Shown here piece by piece: positions 6,551 to 12,769 of a stretch of 12,894 bases of DNA; within the stretch, counting starts at the first letter, position 1; each line of letters starts with the position of its first letter. The stretch lies in the NCBI GenBank assembly GCA_009777165.1, contig WRML01000023.1, forward strand, positions 1-12,894, given 5' to 3'. This DNA comes from Kiritimatiellota bacterium (GTDB lineage Bacteria > Verrucomicrobiota > Kiritimatiellia > RFP12 > UBA1067). Made by a program: the position numbers and the translations under genes. Below the pieces are notes generated by a model, which saw only the letters and a list, made by a program, of their open reading frames with translations, was not told the DNA's origin and made no database searches.

Positions 6551-6590
6551 GTTGTCCCGCGTCCTGACTACAGGACTACACGACGACGAG
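6551..6590. repeat. Short octamer array related to the one at 5898-5953
   Basis: Five units in 8-base register: GTTGTCCC, GCGTCCTG, then ACTACAGG, ACTACACG, ACGACGAG. The 14-mer GACTACAGGACTAC at 6566-6579 is identical to 5937-5950, showing that these arrays belong to one family. It lies just beyond the end of the downstream ligase gene. Confidence 0.75.
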
Positions 6591-6596
6591 ACTCAG

Positions 6597-6612
6597 CGGA
6601 CAGAAATGTCCG
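6597..6612. terminator. Small hairpin past the end of the ligase gene, weak terminator candidate
   Basis: CGGACA (6597-6602) and TGTCCG (6607-6612) form a perfect 6-bp stem around a four-base loop, about 38 bases beyond the stop of the minus-strand ligase gene. No T run follows on the minus strand, so intrinsic termination is doubtful. Confidence 0.3.
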
Positions 6613-6649
6613 TACTCCTTTCTGCGAGTGTACTATTTTGTAAAATATT

Positions 6650-7981
6650 CTAACCGTTCAAATCCCGCAGGTCCCTCACGCGGCGCGATTTGCCCTCGAA
6701 GCGTTCGAGCGTGTTCGGCTCGACGAGGTTGATCGCCATGTGCAGACCCGTGATGCTTGCGACGGCGGCGCTGATGTCGGCCTTGATCGCCTGCATCTCC
6801 CTCATGCTGTCGGAGAATATCCCGGGCTGTACTTCGATGTGGACGGTCACCTCATCCGTCGCCCCAGGGCGCGTGACCTCGATCATGTAGTGCGGTGCGA
6901 CGGACTTGACGCGCATGAGCGCGGTCTCGACCTGAGACGGGAAAACGTTGACGCCACGGATGATCAGCATATCGTCCGTCCGTCCCATGATGCGGCTCAT
7001 GCGGCGCGACGTGCGCCCGCATGGGCAGTCGCCATCCGCGTAGATCACTCCGATGTCGCGTGTGCGGTAACGGACCACCGGGAACGCCTCGCGGCAGAGG
7101 GGGGTCACGACCAGCTCGCCCTTCTCCCCGTCCGGCAACGGTTCGAGCGTGTCGGGGTCAACGGTCTCGAAGATGAACTGATCCTCCTGGATGTGCATCC
7201 CGTTGCGGTAGGCGCACTCGCCGCTGACCCCCGGCCCCTGAACCTCCGCCAGCCCGTAGTTGTTCCAGCAGCGGATGCCCAGCCCCCCCTCGATATGTTC
7301 GCGCATGCTCTCCGTCCAGGGCTCCCCCCCGAAGTGAGCATGCTCCAGCGCGATTGAGCTACGGTCAACGTCCCCCGTCAGGAGAGTATCCATCAGCTTC
7401 AGCGCATACGACGGCGTGCAGATTAATATCTCTGGGCGCAAGTCCTGCATGGTCATCAACTGGCGTTCCGAGTTACCGCTCGACAGGGGGATAATCGCCG
7501 CCCCCACCCGCTCGATGCCGTAGTGTAATCCGAACCCCCCCGTGAACAACCCGAACCCGAACGAGATCTGTACCGTGTGCTCCGGGCGCAGTCCCCCCGC
7601 GACAAGGAAACGCGCGCACAGGTTTGCCCAGTTCTCCACGTCGCCTTTCGAGTAGGCGACCCACGTGGGTTTACCCGTCGTACCGCTCGTACCTTGGAAG
7701 CGCGCCACCTGTTCGCGCGGGACCGCGAGGAAGCCGAGCGGGTAGCCGTCGCGCAGGTCCGCCTTTGCCGTGAACGGCAGACGGCGGATGTCGTCGAGGC
7801 TCCTGATACTGTCAGGGGTGATACCCAAGTGCTGATACTTCTCGCGGTAAAACGGCAACCGCGCCGTGTGCGCGACAACGCCCCGGAGCCGCTCTAACTG
7901 CAGCGCACGCAACTGCTCCTTCGGCATGCACTCGAACTCCGGCTGCCAGATCCTGTTCTCGATGATGGGGATTGTATTCAT
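6650..7981 (-). CDS. Phenylacetate--CoA ligase family protein (second paralogue, next to ACT gene)
   Basis: 443 aa, the normal PaaK length. Predicted reaction: an aryl acetate plus ATP and CoA gives the aryl-acetyl-CoA, AMP and PPi. Motifs: ATP loop GTSGTTGKP (97-105), NYGLAE (241-246, the usual YGxTE position), YRTRD (305-309), RTDDMLIIRG (334-343) and the C-terminal catalytic-type lysine in FEGKSRRVRD (Lys431). A CPCGR cluster (319-323) is typical of this branch. AAGG lies 8 bases before the ATG. It follows the ACT gene on the same strand, with a 126-base gap that holds a long palindrome. The paaK/ACT pair usually accompanies indolepyruvate:ferredoxin oxidoreductase in anaerobes, suggesting indoleacetate or phenylacetate as substrate; that gene is not in this window. 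Clearly homologous to the gene at 11320-12639. Confidence 0.9.
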   Translation of the reverse strand: MNTIPIIENRIWQPEFECMPKEQLRALQLERLRGVVAHTARLPFYREKYQHLGITPDSIRSLDDIRRLPFTAKADLRDGYPLGFLAVPREQVARFQGTSGTTGKPTWVAYSKGDVENWANLCARFLVAGGLRPEHTVQISFGFGLFTGGFGLHYGIERVGAAIIPLSSGNSERQLMTMQDLRPEILICTPSYALKLMDTLLTGDVDRSSIALEHAHFGGEPWTESMREHIEGGLGIRCWNNYGLAEVQGPGVSGECAYRNGMHIQEDQFIFETVDPDTLEPLPDGEKGELVVTPLCREAFPVVRYRTRDIGVIYADGDCPCGRTSRRMSRIMGRTDDMLIIRGVNVFPSQVETALMRVKSVAPHYMIEVTRPGATDEVTVHIEVQPGIFSDSMREMQAIKADISAAVASITGLHMAINLVEPNTLERFEGKSRRVRDLRDLNG

Positions 7982-7998
7982 GCTAAATGCCTTTTCTA

Positions 7999-8100
7999 TT
8001 CAGCACGCAGATGACACAGATTATTTAGGATTCACGCAGATTTTTTTTAGCAGTCCCGTCTGCGGGAATCTCAAGAAATCTGCGTCATCTGCGTACTGAA
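7999..8100. repeat. 102-base imperfect palindrome (REP/MITE-like) between ACT and ligase genes
   Basis: The outer 24 bases (7999-8022 and 8077-8100) are inverted complements with two mismatches, built from the unit CGCAGATGA and its complement TCATCTGCG. Inside lie a further copy of CGCAGAT (8034-8040), an eight-T run and a small hairpin (TCCCG, TCTG, CGGGA). It fills nearly the whole gap and may affect read-through into the ligase gene. It looks like a dispersed non-coding hairpin element. Confidence 0.75.
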
Positions 8101-8107
8101 AAACGGT

Positions 8108-8551
8108 TCATTCACCTTTGCCTTTCGAGAAGAGCGCGACCGCATCGAGGACATTTCGCCCTGCCGCGCCGAGTGCCCCGACCGCGCGGTCGGGATCATC
8201 GAAGCGGAAGATCACCACCGCCTCCAGCCCGTGGTGCGACGTGAAGGCGTACATGTACTCGATGTTGACCCCTGCCGCGCCGATGATGTCCAGCAGCTCG
8301 GTCATGCCCCCCGGGCGGTCCGCCACGGTGACCGCCACCACCTCGCGCACATTGACGACGTACCCCGCCTTTTCAAGCGCGTCCTTCGCCGCCTGCCAGT
8401 CCTCCACGATCAGCCGGACGATCCCGAACTGCTGCGTGTCCGCCAGCGACAGCGTGACGATATTGATCTCCGCCTCCGACAACGTCCTGCAAATCGCATT
8501 CAGGTGCCCCGGCTTGTTCTCAAGGAACAGCGATATCTGCTGAATCTTCAT
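8108..8551 (-). CDS. Tandem ACT-domain protein
   Basis: 147 aa with two ACT domains (about 5-65 and 72-137). The ligand-loop signatures are ENKPGHLNAI and DRPGGMTELL, each followed by an IN/VN beta strand (INIVTLSLAD; VNIEYMYAF). ACT domains bind small molecules, mostly amino acids; this stand-alone pair is probably an allosteric sensor or subunit for aromatic amino acid metabolism, since it precedes the paaK-like gene. The frame is open to 8674, but ATG 8551 has a strong AAGGAGA with a 9-base spacer and puts the first ACT strand at the N-terminus, so the upstream part is not used. The 144 bases upstream separate it from the HNH gene; a TATAAA sits just before the ribosome binding site but no convincing -35 box goes with it. 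Confidence 0.88.
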   Translation of the reverse strand: MKIQQISLFLENKPGHLNAICRTLSEAEINIVTLSLADTQQFGIVRLIVEDWQAAKDALEKAGYVVNVREVVAVTVADRPGGMTELLDIIGAAGVNIEYMYAFTSHHGLEAVVIFRFDDPDRAVGALGAAGRNVLDAVALFSKGKGE

Positions 8552-8695
8552 AGCTTTTCTTCTCCTTTTTTTATAGCAAATCAAGTTGAAACATCCATGC
8601 CTCAGACGGATGAAACCTTTCCGTATGATAGCGTAGGACAGCTCCCTTATGCTGGGAAAGAACTCTATCGTCATTCGTTCTTGCCATCGAATACC

Positions 8696-9493
8696 TCATG
8701 CGATGAAAACCCTTTCATTGTGCCAAACCAAGGACTCTTTTAGCGGTTTGAATCTTTGCGGCAATGCTATGAATTTCCCTTCATAGCGCAAAAAGAAATC
8801 ATGGACAACATCATGTGGTAAAGCGTCCTTTAATGATTTTGAAAGGACAATCCTGTAGGAAGAGTCGATGGTCATCAGCCCGACATCAAACGCCTTGTCA
8901 TAAAGTGAGCAAAGGCAGAGACCATTGCGAGGGTTGGTACGTTCTGTTTTTGGGTCGCTATCTTTCCATGGTTTTATATGGCTGGCGATTAATAACCTTG
9001 TAGCGTCTATCCCTGAGACACAACACTTATTATCGTAGGCGGATAAGACCACCACCCGGAAAAAGTTTTGATTAACTCGCGCTTTCTTGGCTTGGGTTTT
9101 ATCTGCGCCGATCGGCAAAGGGATATCCTCTACTTCTTCATCTAGGACAATCTCTTGCTCCTTATTATACTTTCTTAATAACCGTTCACTTTCGTAAGCC
9201 AATGAATCCCAGTCTCCATTAAATTCCTCCCAAACTTCCGTTTCCATTAACGCGCCATGTGGCAAGCCAGTAATACCTTTTTTCTGAAGCTCGGGATCTA
9301 AACGTCCGATATTTCCTATCTTCATTCCGACCGATGATGACGGTCGTCCTATCTGATTGGCTAATTTAATGACTTCTGGATGGAACCTATTCACTTTGTT
9401 AAAGGGTAGTTTACAATACAGATTGAATGCGACAATTGTTTCTTCGCGAGACCATATGCGCCGTTTCCTTATCTGAGAGTGCGTTGTCTTCAT
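8696..9493 (-). CDS. HNH endonuclease, predicted restriction nuclease (HNH_2-like)
   Basis: 265 aa. The N-terminal half (13-105) has a conserved helical region beginning WSREETIVAFNLYCKLPF, which I recognise from predicted restriction endonucleases with C-terminal HNH domains. The HNH part spans 150-215: CCVSGI, then ASHIKPW (His172), then NPRNGLCLCSLYDKAFD (Asn190). The position where many relatives have histidine (LHD) is Tyr198 here. ATG 9493 is chosen over the open frame to 9565 because GGAGAGG lies 6 bases upstream. It is the last gene of the restriction-modification cassette, 19 bases after the 59-aa gene. The DNA is visibly more AT-rich than the flanking metabolic genes, which suggests transfer. 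It may be a second nuclease, for example one that attacks foreign or modified DNA, or an unrelated passenger. Confidence 0.82.
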   Translation of the reverse strand: MKTTHSQIRKRRIWSREETIVAFNLYCKLPFNKVNRFHPEVIKLANQIGRPSSSVGMKIGNIGRLDPELQKKGITGLPHGALMETEVWEEFNGDWDSLAYESERLLRKYNKEQEIVLDEEVEDIPLPIGADKTQAKKARVNQNFFRVVVLSAYDNKCCVSGIDATRLLIASHIKPWKDSDPKTERTNPRNGLCLCSLYDKAFDVGLMTIDSSYRIVLSKSLKDALPHDVVHDFFLRYEGKFIALPQRFKPLKESLVWHNERVFIA

Positions 9494-9512
9494 TGAATAC
9501 CTCTCCGCTGTC

Positions 9513-9692
9513 CTACAAGTGAATTTGAATCCAATGCGATACGACCGCCTCTTCCATCCCGGCAAGCACAGGTATCGGGTTTTCCTTCAGAAACGCCAGC
9601 ACCCGTTTCCGTGCCTCCCTAAAATCCACCCTGTGCGCAAGAGTCGTTTTCGTTTTTAACACTGGCATCACTCGAATGGTTTTCTGTCTCAT
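9513..9692 (-). CDS. Hypothetical 59-aa protein, translationally coupled to the methyltransferase
   Basis: 59 aa. Its ATG (9690-9692) overlaps the methyltransferase TGA (9689-9691) as ATGA, and its TAG (9513-9515) is 19 bases before the HNH start codon. Such tight packing supports a real gene. The N-terminal half is basic (MRQKTIRVMPVLKTKTT, then VDFREARKRV); the C-terminal half is more acidic and hydrophobic (PIPVLAGMEEAVVSHW). I see no signal peptide, zinc site or clear helix-turn-helix, and do not recognise a family. Possible roles are a regulator of the restriction genes or an inhibitor or partner of the HNH nuclease; these are guesses from position only. Confidence 0.65.
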   Translation of the reverse strand: MRQKTIRVMPVLKTKTTLAHRVDFREARKRVLAFLKENPIPVLAGMEEAVVSHWIQIHL

Positions 9693-10654
9693 AGCTGTGC
9701 TACTCCTTTGTTCCTCACCAATCCCGTAACTCCGTCACATCGCCTCGCTATGTGTTGTGGAGCGAACCGTGCTTGCCTCGTGCTAGGCTGAATCGTTTTA
9801 TAAACCGCGTTCCCAATGATTCCCGCAAGCAAAACGGGGACGGCGTTGCCGATTTGCCGCATGGCTTCGCCCCACGACCCAGCGACCTCGAAATCATCGG
9901 GGAATGTTTGTAGTTTCTTGGCTTCGTCCACTGTCAGATAACGGGTCTGCCCGTTATCCAAAACAATCATGTTTTCGCCGCCGGGAACACCATGTACCCC
10001 TGCTTTAATCGTCTTTGCTGGCGCGTCGAGCCGCGAGCCGGTGTGTCCAGCGTATTGTTTCGCGATTTGGCTTGATGGCTCGGGACTGCCAAGGACATCG
10101 CGGATTGTCTTCCACGCATGCTTCGGATGTGTCGGCACGGGAAACACAAATCTTTTTTTTATGTCCTTTCGAATCCCGACAATAAAGATACGCTCACGTT
10201 TTTGCGGAACCCCGTAATCCGCAGCATTGGCAAGGGTATAGGAAACGTTATAGCCCGCCTTTTCCAATCGGGCGATAATCGAATTGAAGTATTCGGCAAA
10301 TGCAGGGCGCAAAAGCCCCTTGACATTCTCGAAAATGAATGCGCGAGGCAGCAAGGACTCCACCGCCTTGCAAGCGTAGGGGAACATATCGCGCGCGTCA
10401 TTGGACGCATTGCCTTTTCCTCCAAGGGAAAATGGCTGGCATGGCGGACCGCCGGCGATGATATCAATCTGACCAACCGAGCTAAAATCAAAATGGCGCA
10501 CATCTCCCTCATAGACTAGTTCTGGCGGAAAATTCGCACGAAGTGTGGCACAGGCGTGCTTATTCATTTCCACGAATTTTACGTGTCGGAATCCCGCCCG
10601 TTCCAAGCCGAGCGCAAGCCCCCCCATGCCGGAAAACAATTCTAGGCACTTCAT
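9689..10654 (-). CDS. DNA (cytosine-5-)-methyltransferase of a type II system
   Basis: 321 aa. Transfers a methyl group from S-adenosylmethionine to C5 of cytosine in the host recognition site. Motif I is LFSGMGGLALGLERAG (6-21), motif IV GGPPCQPFS with catalytic Cys72, motif VI ENVKG (109-113), motif VIII QKRERIFIVG (151-160) and motif X RQIGNAVP (266-273). The target recognition region between VIII and IX is short (about 160-240), fitting a compact site. Its ATG overlaps the endonuclease TGA as ATGA (10651-10654), so expression is coupled to the nuclease. Given the Eco29kI-type partner, CCGCGG is the likely site. The last 30 or so residues after the motif X region are basic and look like an extra tail. 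Confidence 0.93.
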   Translation of the reverse strand: MKCLELFSGMGGLALGLERAGFRHVKFVEMNKHACATLRANFPPELVYEGDVRHFDFSSVGQIDIIAGGPPCQPFSLGGKGNASNDARDMFPYACKAVESLLPRAFIFENVKGLLRPAFAEYFNSIIARLEKAGYNVSYTLANAADYGVPQKRERIFIVGIRKDIKKRFVFPVPTHPKHAWKTIRDVLGSPEPSSQIAKQYAGHTGSRLDAPAKTIKAGVHGVPGGENMIVLDNGQTRYLTVDEAKKLQTFPDDFEVAGSWGEAMRQIGNAVPVLLAGIIGNAVYKTIQPSTRQARFAPQHIARRCDGVTGLVRNKGVAQL

Positions 10655-11292
10655 AACCCGACCCCTTTCAGATACGCCTCGATTTCGCGCAACAGTTCTT
10701 TTGGGCTTATAGGATTGTCCGCGATGCGTTCAACCCATTTCCGACCGGAATGCAAAACATCCCACTTGGATTTTTGTCCGGCGGCACGCCCCGCCCCTGG
10801 GTCATGGTTCCCAAATCCGTCAATAATCGTATTCCAAAGCGGACGGTTATGTTTGATCAGAGCAGCCTCAACCGCCGCAATCATGTCCGTCGCGATGCCC
10901 TCCATAATCGTAAACCGGCAGACAAAATCAGCGGCATCAAGATTTTTTGTCGCCGTGATGCTTTTGAAGTGATCACGCAATCGAGTATGCAACTCTGATG
11001 AATTACCGCCCATCCCACTGGAATGCCCGGATTGCCGCCATCCTTTCGGAACTGCTTTCCCGACGTAAATCGGGTGATTATAGGCAAGACGGTTCAATTC
11101 CCCATATTTCGCATAAGGCTTGTAGTTGCCTGTGTAATACAGCGCATAAATGCCCGCCCCGGCAAACCGTTCCGAGGGTGGCAACTCAATTACCGGTGTT
11201 CCGTTGAAAAAACGAATCGCGTCTTTAATCATCTCTGTAAACGCCTCATTCTGGTAAACGTGCTCTGCTCTGTTGAATTGCCTTGGTTGCAT
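10651..11292 (-). CDS. Eco29kI-family type II restriction endonuclease (GIY-YIG fold)
   Basis: 213 aa. Cuts double-stranded DNA at a specific site; the family prototype Eco29kI recognises CCGCGG. The GIY-YIG active site is complete: GIYALYY (Tyr49), PIYVGKA (Tyr76), RLRDH (Arg104, His108), VEAALI (Glu142) and PLWN (Asn154), followed by the family hallmark GFGNHDPGAGR and a WDVLHSGR stretch. An in-frame ATG lies five codons upstream (11307), but ATG 11292 has AAAAGG with a 6-base spacer. From memory it also aligns with the start of Eco29kI and gives the same catalytic residue numbers. It begins 27 bases after the upstream ligase stop, with no evident promoter in that gap, and overlaps the methyltransferase start. 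Nuclease-before-methylase order is that of the Eco29kI system as I recall it. Confidence 0.93.
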   Translation of the reverse strand: MQPRQFNRAEHVYQNEAFTEMIKDAIRFFNGTPVIELPPSERFAGAGIYALYYTGNYKPYAKYGELNRLAYNHPIYVGKAVPKGWRQSGHSSGMGGNSSELHTRLRDHFKSITATKNLDAADFVCRFTIMEGIATDMIAAVEAALIKHNRPLWNTIIDGFGNHDPGAGRAAGQKSKWDVLHSGRKWVERIADNPISPKELLREIEAYLKGVGL

Positions 11293-11319
11293 GAGAGACC
11301 TTTTCATTTCAGATATCTT

Positions 11320-12639
11320 TCACCTACCCCGCAGATCCGTCACGCGGTTGAGCTTGCCTTCGCTACGGGGGAGGGAGTGGGGTTCGGCGAGGGTGATCTT
11401 CGCGCTGACGTTGATGACCCCCTGGATGGCACGGGACAGTTTCGCCCGCAACTTTTCAAGCGACTTGATGTCGTCGCTGAGGGTCTGCGCCGTAACCTCG
11501 ACCTTGATCTCTAGCATATCCAAGTCCCCCTCCCGACTGATGAAGATGTGGTAGTGCGGGAGGACGGAGTCAATCGAGAGCAGCGCGGTCTCGATCTGCG
11601 ACGGGAAGATGTTCACGCCACGGATAATCAGCATGTCGTCCGTGCGGGCGCGGATGCGCTCGAACGTGCGGATGGTGCGTCCGCACGGGCACGGCTCGGT
11701 ATAGATACGGGACAGGTCGCGCGTGCGGTAGCGCAGCATGGGGGTCCCCCGTCGGGTCAGCGTCGTGAACACCAGCTCGCCCTCCTCGCCGTCCGGCAAC
11801 GGCTCCAGCGTGTCGGGGTCAATGATCTCCGGATAGAAGTGGTCCTCGAACACATGCAGCCCGCGACGGTGACAGCAGTCGTTCGCCACACCTGGTCCGC
11901 AGATTTCCGTCAGCCCGTAAATGTCGTGCGCCGTGATGCCCGTGAGCCGCTCGATCTTGTCGCGCATCGCCTCCGTCCACGGCTCCGCGCCGAACACGCC
12001 GTGCCGGAGCCTCATGTCCCGGCGGAAATCAATCCCCTTTTTCATCCCCTCGTCAACGAGGTGCAAGAAATAGCTCGGCGTACAGGCGATGACCGTCACC
12101 CCGAAATCTTTCATCAGCATCAGTTGGCGGTCCGTGTTGCCGCCCGAGATTGGCAGCACCGTGCACCCCAGTCCCTCCGCCCCATAGTGAAGCCCCAGCC
12201 CCCCCGTGAACAACCCGTACCCGTAGGCGACCTGGACAATGTCGTTTCTCGTGATGCCGCACATCGCGAGCGCGCGCATCACGCAACGCCGCCAAATCCG
12301 CAGGTCCCTCGGCGTGTTGCCGATCACGATCGGCTTGCCCGTCGTGCCGCTGGAGCAGTGGAAGCGCACGACCTCCTCCATCGGCGACGCGAAAAGCCCG
12401 AACGGGTATTCGTCGCGCAGGTCGGACTTCAGCATGAACGGCAACAGCGTGATGTCCTTCAGCGACGTGATATGTTCCGGGCGCACCTCGCGCTCATCCA
12501 TCCGCCTGCGCGTCAACGGCACATTCGCATAGACGTGCCTCACAAGCTCCTGAAGACGCGCCAACTGCAACGCCCGCAACTGCCCCACCGGCAGATAATC
12601 CAGTCTACTCACCGCATGACACTTTTCTGATGACGACAT
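11320..12639 (-). CDS. Phenylacetate--CoA ligase family protein (first paralogue)
   Basis: 439 aa. Same adenylate-forming chemistry as the paralogue at 6650-7981. Motifs: HCSSGTTGKP (94-103), a YGLTE-type motif in the middle, YRTRD, RTDDMLIIRG and, near the end, SEGKLNRV with the catalytic-type Lys429. Long stretches are identical or nearly so in both paralogues (DPDTLEPLPDGE, GLFTGG, DDMLIIRGVN), so they derive from a duplication, but they differ enough to suggest different substrates. GAGGAG lies 5 bases before the ATG. A candidate promoter is at 12675-12704, so this is the first gene of the minus-strand unit. The restriction-modification genes follow after 27 bases. Confidence 0.9.
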   Translation of the reverse strand: MSSSEKCHAVSRLDYLPVGQLRALQLARLQELVRHVYANVPLTRRRMDEREVRPEHITSLKDITLLPFMLKSDLRDEYPFGLFASPMEEVVRFHCSSGTTGKPIVIGNTPRDLRIWRRCVMRALAMCGITRNDIVQVAYGYGLFTGGLGLHYGAEGLGCTVLPISGGNTDRQLMLMKDFGVTVIACTPSYFLHLVDEGMKKGIDFRRDMRLRHGVFGAEPWTEAMRDKIERLTGITAHDIYGLTEICGPGVANDCCHRRGLHVFEDHFYPEIIDPDTLEPLPDGEEGELVFTTLTRRGTPMLRYRTRDLSRIYTEPCPCGRTIRTFERIRARTDDMLIIRGVNIFPSQIETALLSIDSVLPHYHIFISREGDLDMLEIKVEVTAQTLSDDIKSLEKLRAKLSRAIQGVINVSAKITLAEPHSLPRSEGKLNRVTDLRGR

Positions 12640-12674
12640 CCTAACTCCTCTTTTGGAAAATGAACATTAAATAT

Positions 12675-12704
12675 AGCATATTGGGCAAGGTACTCTAAAG
12701 TCAA
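12675..12704 (-). promoter_or_regulatory. Sigma70-type promoter for the ligase operon
   Basis: On the minus strand TTGACT (12699-12704) and TATGCT (12675-12680) are 18 bases apart. The start would be near 12668, about 30 bases before the ligase ATG. As no other promoter is evident up to the end of the cassette, it may also drive the restriction-modification genes. Confidence 0.55.
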
Positions 12705-12720
12705 AATTCTAATCTGATCT

Positions 12721-12753
12721 GCCCCCCCTTAACCATCCGTACCAAGGGGGGGC
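12721..12753. repeat. Perfect 10-bp GC-rich hairpin upstream of the ligase promoter
   Basis: GCCCCCCCTT (12721-12730) pairs fully with AAGGGGGGGC (12744-12753) around a 13-base loop. No T run follows on either strand. It lies between the ligase promoter and the insertion sequence end. It could be a rho-independent-like stop with a weak tail, an operator or a dispersed hairpin repeat. Confidence 0.6.
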
Positions 12754-12769
12754 GACGACCCCTCGCCTA

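Larger units (their letters stand above)
8696..11292 (-). other. Restriction-modification cassette inserted within a paaK/ACT operon
   Basis: Four same-strand genes with overlapping or near-contiguous ends: Eco29kI-family nuclease, C5 methyltransferase, 59-aa protein, HNH nuclease. On both sides are genes of the aryl-CoA ligase/ACT set. Base composition drops inside the cassette and recovers at the flanks. I see no direct repeats or integrase marking the borders. Confidence 0.7.

Noticed and set aside
8552..8674. N-terminal extension of the ACT protein to 8674
   Set aside because: The added 41 residues are not ACT-like and would read through the strong ribosome binding site that serves ATG 8551.
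8552..8695. Promoter for the ACT gene after the cassette
   Set aside because: TATAAA is present near the ribosome binding site, but no -35 box at 16-18 bases is convincing, so I did not list it.
9494..9565. N-terminal extension of the HNH nuclease to 9565
   Set aside because: It would overlap the 59-aa gene, and ATG 9493 has GGAGAGG 6 bases upstream and begins just before the conserved N-terminal region.
11293..11307. Start of the restriction endonuclease at the upstream ATG (11307)
   Set aside because: It lacks a well-spaced ribosome binding site; ATG 11292 has AAAAGG at 6 bases and fits the family's N-terminus and length.
11548..12630. Plus-strand open frame of 360 codons
   Set aside because: Antisense shadow of the first aryl-CoA ligase; Arg/His/Val-rich and without motifs.
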